Source: Stutzerimonas stutzeri
GTDB taxonomy: Bacteria > Pseudomonadota > Gammaproteobacteria > Pseudomonadales > Pseudomonadaceae
DNA: 64,000 nt
Direction: 5' to 3'
Assembly (NCBI GenBank): GCA_002345575.1
Contig: DDVX01000017.1
Coordinates: 62,001 to 126,000 of the forward strand
This document shows, piece after piece, positions 17,334-26,344 of this stretch. The number at the start of each line of letters is the position of its first letter. The first letter of the stretch is position 1. A model generated the notes under the pieces. That model did not search any database and was not told where the DNA came from. It saw nothing but the letters and a program-made list of their open reading frames with translations. A program made the translations under genes and the position numbers.

Positions 17334-19260
17334 CTAAAGCCTGAAGCTGCCCATCTGGCGCTTAAGATCTTCAGCCAGACGGTTCAGGTCCCGGCAACGC
17401 TCCAGGCAGCCCTGCACTTCGCTCGACGTAGCCTGGGCCAAGTCGGCGATGCCCTGGACGTTATGAGTGATCTCCTCGGTGACGCTGCTCTGCTCCTCTG
17501 TCGCTGCCGCCACCTGAGTGTTCATGTCGCTGATCGCTTCGATCTGCTCGGTGATGGTCGCCAGGGAGGCTCCGGTGCGCTGGCTGGCCTGTACGCCGGT
17601 GCCGGTGGCCGCCTGACCGGCATGCATTGAGCTAACCGCGTTTTCGGCACCGCTCTTTAGCCCCTGGATCATCTGCTGGATCTCGTCGGTGGAGGCCTGG
17701 GTCCGGCTGGCAAGGGTTCGCACCTCATCTGCAACCACCGCGAAGCCACGCCCCATTTCACCAGCACGGGCCGCCTCGATGGCAGCGTTTAGCGCCAGTA
17801 GGTTGGTCTGTTCGGAAATGCCGCGAATCACCGCCAACACCTTATCGATGGAGGCCACCTGCTGCGCGAGGTCGGTTACCGCATCCGCAGCATCGCCAAT
17901 CTCACCGGACATGCTTTCGATATGGGTGATGGACTCACCCACTACCTTGCGCGCCTGCAGCGCCTCGCCGCGCGCGCCCTGAGATGCCTGCGCCGCGTTA
18001 CTGGCGTTACGGGCGATTTCCTGTACGGTCAGCCCCATCTCATGCACCGCCGTGGCGACCATATCGGTCATTTCGTGCTGCCGGCCAGCGCGTCCTGCGG
18101 TGTTATCCACCACCTTGGATACCTGCACTACCGCTTCACGCAGTTGCTCACTGGTGGCCAGCACATCGCCGATCAGCACGCGCAGGCTCGCGATGAAGCG
18201 GTTGAAGCCTCTCGCGAGGTCGCCCAGCTCGTCGGCCCGGCTCTCGTCCAGCTGCCGGGTGAGATCACCACCGCCACCGCCGATCTCGACCAGCGCATTG
18301 GTGACCTGGCGGATTGGTTTGACCAAACCACGCGCCAGCAGCACCACCAGAAAAAGGAAGAACAGTGCGACACCCAGACCGATCAGGCTGGTGGTCCACA
18401 TGGTTTTCTGGGCTTCGCCGAAAATCTGCGCTTCCGGTACTTCGCTCACGAGCATCCAGCCAAGGCTTTGCAGCGGCTGCGCCAGGGCCAAGAACGCTTC
18501 GCCGTCGCGCTCAAAGCGAACCGTCTGCCTTTCGCCATTCAGCAAGCGCCCGGCAGCCTCGCCGCCCATGAGTCTGGCCAATTCGGCGCTGTCGTTGTAC
18601 TCACTCTTCGGGTGGATCATGACGCGTCCGGCGGCATTGACCAGATAGACCTCACCCCGCTCGCCGAAGCGAAACCCGCTGATCAGCTCGGACATCGATT
18701 GCAGGCTGTAGCCCAGCCCGACGGCTCCGAGTTTGCGTCCATCGGCAACGATGCGCTGGTTGATGAACATCGTCGGCTGACTTGTGGCCTTGTCGATATC
18801 GATGTCAACACGACTGTCCCGGTTGCCATCGATCAAGCTGTAGAACCAGCCCTCGCTCGGGTTGCTGCGGTCGAGCACCGCGTCAGTCCGCTTTCGGTGT
18901 AGTAACGACCGCTCGCGAGAACGCCGATGTGGTCAACGCCCCCTGCTGCGCTCGCACACCCTCAAGATAGCGGCTCATGGTTTCCGCCTGCTCAGAACTC
19001 TCGCCAGTGAGCAGCCAGTCCTGAACCAGCGTATTGGCGGCTATTCCGGCTGCAGCCGTGATCGGAGCTGTCAGCGTGCGCTCGATATCGTTGCGGATTG
19101 CGGTGACATTGGCCGGCAACGCTTCGCCGGCCAGATATCGCTCAGCCAGGCGATTGACTGCCGAGGAATACACCAGGATGACGATCAGTATGCTGGTCAG
19201 CAGGGCCGCGCCCATGCTGATAATCAGCTGCCATTGGATGCTGCGATTCATAAAGCCCAT
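17334..19260 (-). pseudogene. Methyl-accepting chemotaxis protein (dCACHE type), two frameshifts
   Basis: The gene encodes a chemoreceptor with an N-terminal membrane segment (LIISMGAALLTSILIVILVY), a periplasmic dCACHE-like domain, a second membrane segment, HAMP and a full signalling domain with the hairpin tip EQTNLLALNAAIEAARAGE. The frame breaks twice, near 18940 (a G5 run) and near 18883. Adding one G at each place restores a continuous 642-codon frame reading GGVDHIGVLASGRYYTESGL and then TRVLDRSNPSEGWFYS. This is either a recent pseudogene or a sequencing error in G runs. The start at 19260 has GAGGA upstream. An operator TTGTATACAA lies 26 bp before it, which places the receptor in the purine regulon. 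P. putida McpH is a known purine chemoreceptor of this kind; the ligand here is inferred. Confidence 0.85.
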
Positions 19261-19286
19261 GGTGGAATCCTCGGTCTCTGTTTTTA

Positions 19287-19296
19287 TTGTATACAA
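19287..19296. promoter_or_regulatory. Operator TTGTATACAA before the chemoreceptor gene
   Basis: A perfect palindrome lies 26 bp before the chemoreceptor start, close enough to block its promoter or translation start region. Confidence 0.65.
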
Positions 19297-19469
19297 AGTG
19301 AAAACGCTTCAAAGGCTATCGGCAGGCATCTCAATATCCTAAACCCATCCATCGGAGCGGCACACTCGGCATTTCAGATGCTGTTAAACGTCTTCAATTG
19401 AGCCTTCTGCGCCGCCCTCAGTAACTTTGAATCTCGCCAACAGGGCCCGGAGGGCAAAGCGCTGAAATC

Positions 19470-19479
19470 TTGTATACAA
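19470..19479. promoter_or_regulatory. Operator TTGTATACAA before the DUF606 transporter gene
   Basis: A perfect palindrome lies 65 bp before the DUF606 start and 183 bp from the chemoreceptor operator, in the divergent gap 19261-19543. Confidence 0.65.
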
Positions 19480-19543
19480 TACGCGACAGCGCATCAATTG
19501 AGTGCCTCTTGCATGCGTACCTGAATAATTCTCGGAGGAATTT

Positions 19544-19993
19544 ATGCCCGCGGTTACCTGGTGGCTGCTTGCGTTACCCCTGATTGCCGGAGCGATGCTG
19601 CCCCTGCAGGCCGGCATGAACGGCGAAGTGGCGCGCCAGCTGTCCAGCGTGATGAATGCCGCGCTGGTTTCATTCGCAGTCGGCACGCTGGCATTGCTCG
19701 TGATCGTGCTGGCGCAGCGTGATATGCCGAGCCTGCAGGGCCTGCGCGGGATTACCTGGTGGCACTGGAGCAGTGGTCTACTGGGCGTCTTCCTGATTGC
19801 CACCGCAGCATTCGCCGCGCCACGCGTAGGTGCCTCACTGTTCATGGCTCTGCTGCTGGCAGGGCAACTGCTGATGGCGCTGATGCTCGACCACTACGGC
19901 TGGGCGGGCTATCGCCAGGCGTCGATCAGCCTGAACAAGGTCGGCGGCATATTGCTGGTCTTTGTCGGCGTCTGGCTGATTCGCCGCGGTTGA
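19544..19993 (+). CDS. DMT-superfamily transporter, DUF606/YdcZ type
   Basis: The 149-residue protein has about five membrane segments (WWLLALPLIAGAMLPLQAG, ALVSFAVGTLALLVIVLA, GLLGVFLIATAAFAAPRVG, FMALLLAGQLLMALMLDH, VGGILLVFVGVWLIRRG). It matches the DUF606 family, half-size members of the drug/metabolite transporter superfamily that probably dimerise. TCGGAGGAAT precedes the ATG. The operator upstream puts it in the purine regulon, so export or import of a purine breakdown product is possible. The substrate is unknown. Confidence 0.8.
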   Translation: MPAVTWWLLALPLIAGAMLPLQAGMNGEVARQLSSVMNAALVSFAVGTLALLVIVLAQRDMPSLQGLRGITWWHWSSGLLGVFLIATAAFAAPRVGASLFMALLLAGQLLMALMLDHYGWAGYRQASISLNKVGGILLVFVGVWLIRRG

Positions 19994-20111
19994 GTCCAGG
20001 GCGCAGCAGCGTCTTTGGGCCGCATTGCCTCGGCTTGAGCGGCATCTGAAGCGGGTGCTAGCATCCGGAGCTAGGCCAACCGGCCTCCTCGTCGCAAATC
20101 GAATAGGCCCA

Positions 20112-20726
20112 ATGTCCAGCATCCGAGAGCGCAACAAAGAGTTGATCCTGCGCGCTGCCAGCGAAGAGTTCGCGGAAAAGGGCTTCGCCGCCGCCAAGAC
20201 CAGCGATATCGCCGAGCGTGCAGGCCTGCCCAAGCCCAACGTCTACTACTACTTCAAGAGCAAGGAAAATCTTTATCGCGAGGTGCTGGAAAGCATCGTC
20301 GAACCCTTGCTCGAAGCCTCTGCGCCGTTCAACCAGCCCGGCCATCCGGCCGACGTGCTGCGCGCCTATATCCGCACCAAGATTCGCATCTCGCGCGAGC
20401 ACGCCTGTGCCTCCAAGGTATTTGCCAACGAGATCATGCACGGCGCCCCGCACCTGTCCGCCGAGCGCACCGAGCAACTCAACGCCCAGGCCGCGCACAA
20501 CATCGCCTGCATCCAGAGCTGGATTGACCAAGGCTTGATGGCCAAGGTCGATCCAAACCACCTGCTGTTCAGCATCTGGGCCGCAACCCAGACCTACGCC
20601 GATTTCGACTGGCAGATATCTGCCGTCACGGGCAAAGCCAAACTGGACGACGCTGACTACGAAGCTGCTGCCGAGACCATCATTCGCATGGTCATCAAAG
20701 GCTGCGAGGTGCAGGAACCGGTGTAG
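20112..20726 (+). CDS. TetR-family regulator, RutR-like
   Basis: The 204-residue protein has an N-terminal TetR helix-turn-helix (ILRAASEEFAEKGFAAAKTS, then GLPKPNVYYYFKSKENLY). Its C-terminal domain is clearly like E. coli RutR, for example DPNHLLFSIWAATQTYADF and AVTGK near residues 145-175. RutR senses uracil/thymine and binds TTGACCANNTGGTCAA. In this genome the nearest similar palindromes lie before xdhA, so this protein may control xanthine dehydrogenase. I chose the ATG at 20112; an upstream in-frame start is less likely. REP hairpins follow. Confidence 0.88.
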   Translation: MSSIRERNKELILRAASEEFAEKGFAAAKTSDIAERAGLPKPNVYYYFKSKENLYREVLESIVEPLLEASAPFNQPGHPADVLRAYIRTKIRISREHACASKVFANEIMHGAPHLSAERTEQLNAQAAHNIACIQSWIDQGLMAKVDPNHLLFSIWAATQTYADFDWQISAVTGKAKLDDADYEAAAETIIRMVIKGCEVQEPV

Positions 20727-20890
20727 GGTGGATCACGCTTCACCGATCCACCGAGTGACCTGGCGGTGGATGTGGAAAGCGACATCCACCCTACGAAATC
20801 GGCATTTCTTCCGCGTACCTCAATACGCAGCCGTAAACACCGGGGTAGGCCCCGGTGTAGGGTGGAAGACTGCGAAGCATCTTCCACGCG
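20724..20890. repeat. GTAG-REP hairpins after the TetR gene
   Basis: The gap 20727-21022 holds a TAGGGTGGATCACG / ATCCACCG unit, an inverse GGTGGATGT / ACATCCACCCTAC unit (20724-20793) and a third unit, TAGGGTGGAAGACTGC / GCATCTTCCAC (20858-20890). No gene is seen here. A short inverted repeat CCAGCATCACGCTGG at about 20980-20996, followed by a TTTGTT run, may end the upstream transcript. Confidence 0.6.
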
Positions 20891-21022
20891 TCCGTATCGA
20901 GCCAAACCGAGCAAGTGGAAGGTTTCGACCGCCCATCAACTGCAGAACATCTACCCATTCGGCGCTCAGCAACAAAAAACGCCAGCATCACGCTGGCGTT
21001 TGTTCGTTCAGGCTTCAGCCGA

Positions 21023-21475
21023 TCAGCTGCGGGCACGCTCCGCATCGCGCAGTGCCTTGACCTGGTCATGGTTGCGCTGCACGCCTTGGAACTGACGCTG
21101 GACGACCACACGAATGTCTGCCGGCAGGTCTTTGTCGAGTGCCTTGCGGTAGCTCTTCAACGCCACGTCCTCACCGCGCTCACATTCATTAAGGATCGCT
21201 TCATCATCCTTACCGGTAACCATGGATTTGAGATCAACCCAGCGCCGATGCAGATCGCCGGCCACACTGCCACTGGTTTCCGGATCGCCACCGAGAGAGC
21301 GGACCAGTTGCTGCAACTCGGCCACGGCGGTAGCGCAATCTTGCGCGCGCTGAACCATGGTCGTTTTCAGCTGCGGGTTCTTGAGGTCTTCGGCGCACTC
21401 GCGAAAGCCCTTCTCGCCGTCTTTGCTGGTTTCGATCAGGTCGTTGAGTACCGAAATCGTTTCTTTAGTGTCCAT
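21023..21475 (-). CDS. PA2169-family four-helix-bundle protein (DUF2383)
   Basis: The 150-residue protein is almost wholly helical and matches the PA2169/DUF2383 ferritin-like family of unknown function, seen in stress or stationary-phase settings. Recognisable stretches are ISVLNDLIETSKDGEKGFRE and ECERGEDVALKSYRKAL. CCTAGGAGAG precedes the ATG. It is convergent with the TetR gene and has no operonic partner. Confidence 0.8.
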   Translation of the reverse strand: MDTKETISVLNDLIETSKDGEKGFRECAEDLKNPQLKTTMVQRAQDCATAVAELQQLVRSLGGDPETSGSVAGDLHRRWVDLKSMVTGKDDEAILNECERGEDVALKSYRKALDKDLPADIRVVVQRQFQGVQRNHDQVKALRDAERARS

Positions 21476-21557
21476 TCTGCTCTCCTAGGCAATCGATTGA
21501 TGGCAGTGCATACGCGCTGCCTCCCGTCAAAGTCGACTGCACTGCAGGAAAGAAGGT

Positions 21558-22361
21558 TCAGCCGCTCCGCTGGACGGGGCCCATTTCTAGCTCGATCCAG
21601 GTCGGCGCATGGTCGCTGGCATGTTCCTCACCGCGCACCCAACGATCCACGCCCGCGTCTTTCAGAAGTGGTGCGAGGTCCTTGCTGAGCAGCAGATGGT
21701 CGATACGCAGGCCGGAGTTCTTTTGCCAGTGCTGGCGGAAATAATCCCAGAAGGTGTAGATGCGTTCCTCGGGAAAACGGGCGCGCAGCGCATCGGTCCA
21801 ACCTTGGGCGAGCAGTCGCTGGTAGCACTCACGGCTTTCCGGCTGCAGCAGCGCATCCTTCTGCCAGGAACGCGGGTTGTAGATGTCCTCATCGGTCGGT
21901 ATCACGTTGTAATCGCCGGCCAGCACCACCGGATGTCCACTGTTCAGTAGCCCTTCAGCGTGCGTAATCAGACGCTCGAACCAAGCCAGTTTGTAGTCGA
22001 ACTTCGGCCCCGGCTGCGGGTTGCCGTTAGGCAGATAAAGGCTGGCGACGATCACGCCATGGGCGGCTGCCTCTAGGTAACGGCTGTGACTGTCATCGGG
22101 GTCGCCAGGCAGGCCGCGACGGATTTCCAGTGGATCGTTGCCCTTGGCCAGAATCGCCACGCCATTCCAGGACTTTTGCCCATGCCAGATTGCGCCGTAA
22201 CCGGCAGCGCGAATGTCGTCGATGGGAAAGTCGGCATCCTGCGCCTTGAGCTCCTGCAGGCAGACCACATCCGGCTGCTCGCTCTCCAGCCAGGCGAGCA
22301 GATTGGCCCGGCGCGCCCGGATGCCGTTGATATTGAAGGTGGCGATTTTCAGACTATCCAC
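21558..22361 (-). CDS. xthA: Exodeoxyribonuclease III
   Basis: The 267-residue enzyme belongs to the ExoIII/AP endonuclease family, which cuts at abasic sites and trims 3' blocked ends in base-excision repair. Motifs are LKIATFNINGIRAR, VVCLQELKAQD (metal-binding Glu), SLYLPNG, GDYNVIPTDEDI and the C-terminal LRIDHLLLS and ASDHAP. I chose the GTG at 22361, which has GAGG six bases upstream. An ATG at 22373 is in frame but has no ribosome site. Confidence 0.93.
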   Translation of the reverse strand: MDSLKIATFNINGIRARRANLLAWLESEQPDVVCLQELKAQDADFPIDDIRAAGYGAIWHGQKSWNGVAILAKGNDPLEIRRGLPGDPDDSHSRYLEAAAHGVIVASLYLPNGNPQPGPKFDYKLAWFERLITHAEGLLNSGHPVVLAGDYNVIPTDEDIYNPRSWQKDALLQPESRECYQRLLAQGWTDALRARFPEERIYTFWDYFRQHWQKNSGLRIDHLLLSKDLAPLLKDAGVDRWVRGEEHASDHAPTWIELEMGPVQRSG

Positions 22362-22404
22362 GAGGCACCTCATGAACAAAGGCCGCGTTTGCGGTGGCCG
22401 CCGC

Positions 22405-22436
22405 GCGTGGATGTGCTGCGCGACATCCACCTTACG
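22405..22436. repeat. GTAG-REP hairpin
   Basis: GTGGATGTGCTGCGCGACATCCAC forms a hairpin of the same family as the other TAGGGTGGA repeats, here reading CTTACG at the far end. It lies between the divergent-side ends of xthA and the LysR gene. Confidence 0.5.
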
Positions 22437-22463
22437 ACCAGCCACTGCACGGCGCGGTTCGGC

Positions 22464-23372
22464 TCAGCGCGCCTCCCAATACCCAGGAGCGTTGTAGATT
22501 GCCTTCAGATAGTCGATGAAGAAACGCACCTTGGCCGGTAGGTAGCGCTGCTGCGGATAGACCGCCTGAATGTCGTAGGCCGGCAGCGCATATTCGTCGA
22601 GCACTGTTACCAGCTCGCCGCGTTTGAGTTCGGCCTGGATTTCCCAGGTCGAGCGCCAGCCGATGCCCAGACCCTGCTTGACCCAGTCGAACAACAGCTC
22701 GCCATCGTTGCAGTCGAGGTTGCCGTCTACCCGTACCGCCACCTGCTTGCCGTCGCGCAAGAAGGTCCAGCCGCGCTGTTGGCCGCCCTGCAGGTTGAAG
22801 GCGAGGCAATTGTGCCGCGTCAAATCTTCCAGCACACGGGGCACGCCCTGACGCTCAAAGTAATCCGGCGCACCGCACACCACTCGGCGATTGGGGAACA
22901 GCTTGACCGCCACATAGTTGGGGTCGGTCACTTCACCAATGCGGATGCCCATGTCGTAACCATGGCGCACCAGGTCGACCACGCTGTCGGTGAAGTTGAA
23001 GGACAGCTGCAGATCGGGGAAGCGCGCCTGAAAAGCCGGCGCGTGCGGACCGATATGCCGGCGACCGAATGCCGCCGGCGCCGAAATCACCAGATGGCCG
23101 CGCACCGAAGTGCGGTCCTTGGCGATGCTGGCATCGGCCTCGTCGAAATCCTTGAGCAGCCCACGCGCGCGCTCCAAGTACTGCTCGCCCAGGTCGGTCA
23201 GCGCCAGCCCGCGTGTAGAGCGGTGCATCAGCTTGACGCCCAGGTGACGCTCCAGCGCATCGAGCCGGCGTCCCATCACTACCGGCGTTACACCTTCCTT
23301 CAATGCGGCGGCGGCAAAGCTGCCCGCTTCAGCGACTAAAACAAAGCTATGTACGGCTGTATAACGGTCCAT
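22464..23372 (-). CDS. LysR-family regulator divergent from gcl
   Basis: The 302-residue LysR regulator has an N-terminal winged helix (FVLVAEAGSFAAAALKEGVT, then RRLDALERHLGVKLMHRST). A type-2 periplasmic-binding-like effector domain follows. The ATG at 23372 (MDRYTAVHSF) follows CAGGAG. It is divergent from gcl-hyi-glxR and is a candidate regulator of glyoxylate use. The effector is unknown. The valine in the recognition helix (EGVTPVVMGRR), where alanine is usual, is a minor oddity. Confidence 0.88.
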   Translation of the reverse strand: MDRYTAVHSFVLVAEAGSFAAAALKEGVTPVVMGRRLDALERHLGVKLMHRSTRGLALTDLGEQYLERARGLLKDFDEADASIAKDRTSVRGHLVISAPAAFGRRHIGPHAPAFQARFPDLQLSFNFTDSVVDLVRHGYDMGIRIGEVTDPNYVAVKLFPNRRVVCGAPDYFERQGVPRVLEDLTRHNCLAFNLQGGQQRGWTFLRDGKQVAVRVDGNLDCNDGELLFDWVKQGLGIGWRSTWEIQAELKRGELVTVLDEYALPAYDIQAVYPQQRYLPAKVRFFIDYLKAIYNAPGYWEAR

Positions 23373-23479
23373 TCGATACTCCTGATATCGACAGAACTGA
23401 AGTTTCGACCAATTCCCCCTTTCATTCCAGCCCTGCATGCTTAGGCCACGTATAAAAACTATCGAACAACAAAAGAGCC

Positions 23480-23615
23480 ACGATCTTGCGAGCTAGAAAC
23501 CTGCAAGGCGAAAGCAGGCGAGGAAGCGGAGTTTGCTGATGCAAATGAGCATTCCGAGCCTGGTTTCAACGCAGCAGGGCCGACGCGCAGCAGATCGCGG
23601 ACAAAATTCTAAGCG
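23480..23615 (+). repeat. Large imperfect palindromic repeat, copy 2
   Basis: GGCGAAAGCAGGCGAGGAAG, GGAGTTTGCTGATGCAAATG, AGCATTCCGAGCCTGGTTTC and AACGCAG match copies 1, 3 and 4. The right end is diverged. It sits in the LysR-gcl gap, ending about 15 bp before the gcl ribosome site, so it must lie in the gcl leader or promoter. Confidence 0.6.
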
Positions 23616-23631
23616 TCAGGAGGAATGACCC

Positions 23632-25413
23632 ATGGCCCGAATGAGAGCAATCGATGCCGCCGTCGCGGTAATGCGCAAGGAAGGTATCGACACCGCCTTC
23701 GGCATCCCCGGTGCCGCGATCAACCCGCTGTACTCCGCCCTGCGTGAAGACGGCGGTATCCGCCATATTCTGGCACGCCACGTCGAAGGCGCCTCGCATA
23801 TGGCCGAGGGCTACACCCGCACCAAAGCCGGCAACATCGGCGTGTGCATCGGCACCTCGGGCCCAGCTGGTACCGACATGATCACCGGCCTCTACTCCGC
23901 CTGGGCCGATTCCATCCCGATTCTCTGCATCACCGGCCAGGCGCCGCGTGCGCGGCTGTACAAGGAAGATTTCCAGGCCGTGGATATCGAGTCCATCGCC
24001 AAGCCGGTGACCAAGTGGGCCGTTACCGTTCGCGAACCGGCATTGGTGCCGCGCGTGTTCCAGCAGGCCTTCCACGTGATGCGCTCCGGTCGTCCTGGCC
24101 CGGTCTTGATCGACCTGCCGTTCGACGTGCAAATGGGTGAGATCGAATTCGATATCGACACCTACGAGCCGCTCTCCGTCTATAAGCCGACCGCCAGCCG
24201 CAAGCAGATCGAGAAAGCCATCGACATGCTCTGCGCTGCCGAGCGCCCGCTGATCGTCGCCGGTGGTGGCATCTACAACGCTGGCGCTGAAGAATTGCTG
24301 GTTGAGTTCGCCGAGACCGTTGGCGTACCGGTGATCCCGACGCTGATGGGCTGGGGCTCAATCCCCGATGACCACCCGCTGATGGCAGGCATGTGCGGCT
24401 TGCAGACCAGCCACCGCTACGGCAATGCCAACATGCTGGCCTCGGACTTCGTGCTCGGCATCGGCAACCGCTGGGCCAACCGCCACACCGGTTCGGTCGA
24501 GGTCTACACCAAGGACCGCAAGTTCGTGCACGTGGATATCGAACCGACCCAGATCGGCCGGGTGTTCTCGCCGGACTACGGCATCACCTCCGATGCGGGC
24601 GCTGCGCTGAAGCTGTTCGTCGAAGTCGCCAAGGAGCGCAAGGCCGCCGGCAAGCTGCCGGACCGGACGCCCTGGGCCGCCGACTGCCAGGAGCGCAAGC
24701 GCACCATGCTGCGCAAGACCCACTTCGACAGCGTACCGATGAAGCCGCAGCGCGTGTACCAATGCATGAACAATGCGTTCGGCCGCGATGCCTGCTACGT
24801 CAGCACCATCGGCCTGTCGCAGATTGCCGCCGCACAGTTCCTGCACGTCTACAAGCCGCGTCATTGGATCAACTGCGGCCAGGCTGGCCCACTCGGCTGG
24901 ACCATTCCGGCAGCGCTGGGTGTGGTTGCCGCGGACCCGACCCGAAAGGTCGTGGCGCTCTCGGGCGACTATGACTTCCAGTTCATGATCGAGGAGCTGG
25001 CGGTGGGTGCGCAGTTCAAGCTGCCCTACATCCACATTCTGGTGAATAACGCCTACCTTGGCCTGATTCGCCAGTCGCAGCGCGGCTTCGAGATGGATTA
25101 CTGCGTGCAGCTGGGCTTCGAGAACATCAATGCCGACCAGAGCGGCATGGAAGGCTACGGCGTCGATCACGTCGCAGTGGTCGAGGGCCTGGGCTGCAAG
25201 GCGATCCGCGTGTTCAAGCAGGAAGACCTGCGCCCCGCCATCGAACAGGCCAAGGCCTGGATGACCGAGCACCAGGTGCCGGTGGTGATCGAAGTGATCC
25301 TGGAGCGCGTGACCAACATCGCCATGGGCACCGAGATCGACGCCATTAACGAGTTCGAGGAACTGGCCAGCGGCCGAGAAGATGCACCGACAGCGGTCGC
25401 GCTGCTGGATTGA
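23632..25413 (+). CDS. gcl: Glyoxylate carboligase
   Basis: The 593-residue thiamine-diphosphate enzyme joins two glyoxylates to tartronate semialdehyde with loss of CO2. It has the ThDP three-domain fold: the N-terminal PYR domain, a central domain, and the C-terminal PP domain with SGDYDFQFMIEEL and LVNNAYLGLIRQ. The motif ARHVEGASHMAEGY has Val51 where most ThDP enzymes have the catalytic Glu, the known hallmark of Gcl. AGGAGG precedes the ATG. It heads gcl-hyi-glxR and consumes the glyoxylate released by AllA. Confidence 0.97.
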   Translation: MARMRAIDAAVAVMRKEGIDTAFGIPGAAINPLYSALREDGGIRHILARHVEGASHMAEGYTRTKAGNIGVCIGTSGPAGTDMITGLYSAWADSIPILCITGQAPRARLYKEDFQAVDIESIAKPVTKWAVTVREPALVPRVFQQAFHVMRSGRPGPVLIDLPFDVQMGEIEFDIDTYEPLSVYKPTASRKQIEKAIDMLCAAERPLIVAGGGIYNAGAEELLVEFAETVGVPVIPTLMGWGSIPDDHPLMAGMCGLQTSHRYGNANMLASDFVLGIGNRWANRHTGSVEVYTKDRKFVHVDIEPTQIGRVFSPDYGITSDAGAALKLFVEVAKERKAAGKLPDRTPWAADCQERKRTMLRKTHFDSVPMKPQRVYQCMNNAFGRDACYVSTIGLSQIAAAQFLHVYKPRHWINCGQAGPLGWTIPAALGVVAADPTRKVVALSGDYDFQFMIEELAVGAQFKLPYIHILVNNAYLGLIRQSQRGFEMDYCVQLGFENINADQSGMEGYGVDHVAVVEGLGCKAIRVFKQEDLRPAIEQAKAWMTEHQVPVVIEVILERVTNIAMGTEIDAINEFEELASGREDAPTAVALLD

Positions 25414-25429
25414 GGCAACCGTAACCAAA

Positions 25430-25494
25430 CGCGTGGAAGACGCTTCGCGGTCTTCCACCCTACGTAGGGTGGATATCGCGAAGCATATCCACCG
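25430..25494. repeat. Pair of head-to-head GTAG-REP hairpins between gcl and hyi
   Basis: GTGGAAGACGCTTCGCGGTC and TTCCACCCTAC are followed at once by GTAGGGTGGATATCGCGAAG and CATATCCACC. The pair forms two hairpins in mirror orientation inside the transcribed gcl-hyi gap. Confidence 0.65.
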
Positions 25495-25538
25495 AAACGC
25501 AACACCAAAAATTGATCCGTACAGATCAGGAGAAACTT

Positions 25539-26321
25539 ATGCCACGTTTTGCCGCCAACCTCTCCATGCTCTTCACCGAGCTGGACTTTATGGACCGTTT
25601 CGCCGCCGCTGCCAAGGCTGGCTTCAGCGGTGTCGAGTACCTGTTCCCCTACGACTTCCCAGCCGAGGAGATCAAGGCACAGCTGGACGCCAACGGCCTG
25701 ACCCAGGTGTTGTTCAACCTGCCGGCTGGTGATTGGGCGGGTGGTGACCGTGGTATTGCCTGCGATCCCGAGCGGGTCGAGGAATTCCGCGCCGGGGTCG
25801 ACAAGGCCATTGAATACGCCAAGGTGCTGGGCAATACCCAGGTCAACTGCCTGGCCGGCATCGCCCCCAAGGGAGCGGACATCGGCAAGCTGGAAATCAC
25901 CCTTATCGAGAACCTGCGCTACGCGGCGAAGAAGCTCGAAGAGGCCGGCATCCGCCTAGTCATGGAAATGATCAACACCCGCGACATCCCGCGTTTCTTC
26001 CTCAACAACACCTCGCAGGCACTGGAGATTCGCGACAAGGTCGGCAGCACCAACCTGTATCTGCAATACGACATCTATCACATGCAAATCATGGAAGGCG
26101 ATCTGGCCCGCACCATGGAAAACAACCTGGCGGTGATCAACCACGTGCAACTGGCCGACAACCCCGGTCGTAACGAGCCGGGCACCGGCGAGATCAACTA
26201 CCGTTTCCTGTTCGAACACCTCGACCGCATCGGCTACCAGGGCTGGATCGGCTGCGAATACAAGCCGGCTACCACCACCGAAGCCGGCCTTGGCTGGATG
26301 AAAGCGCACAACGCGATCTAA
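25539..26321 (+). CDS. hyi: Hydroxypyruvate isomerase
   Basis: The 260-residue AP-endonuclease-2-like TIM barrel interconverts hydroxypyruvate and tartronate semialdehyde. Family features are PRFAANLSMLFTELDFMDRF at the start, EMINTRDIPRFFLNN, the metal-site stretch YDIYHMQIMEGDL and GCEYKP near the end. The start at 25539 (MPRFAANL) is preceded by CAGGAG. It is the middle gene of the glyoxylate operon. Confidence 0.95.
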   Translation: MPRFAANLSMLFTELDFMDRFAAAAKAGFSGVEYLFPYDFPAEEIKAQLDANGLTQVLFNLPAGDWAGGDRGIACDPERVEEFRAGVDKAIEYAKVLGNTQVNCLAGIAPKGADIGKLEITLIENLRYAAKKLEEAGIRLVMEMINTRDIPRFFLNNTSQALEIRDKVGSTNLYLQYDIYHMQIMEGDLARTMENNLAVINHVQLADNPGRNEPGTGEINYRFLFEHLDRIGYQGWIGCEYKPATTTEAGLGWMKAHNAI

Positions 26322-26344
26322 CCGAATCAGAAGGAGAAAAACTC

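Noticed and set aside
23438..23631. Search for a TTGTATACAA operator before gcl
   Set aside because: None was found. The gap is occupied by the palindromic repeat, so gcl is probably under the divergent LysR protein.
24358..25458. Minus-strand open frame of 366 codons
   Set aside because: It is antisense to gcl and rich in His/Asp as expected from reversed gcl codons.
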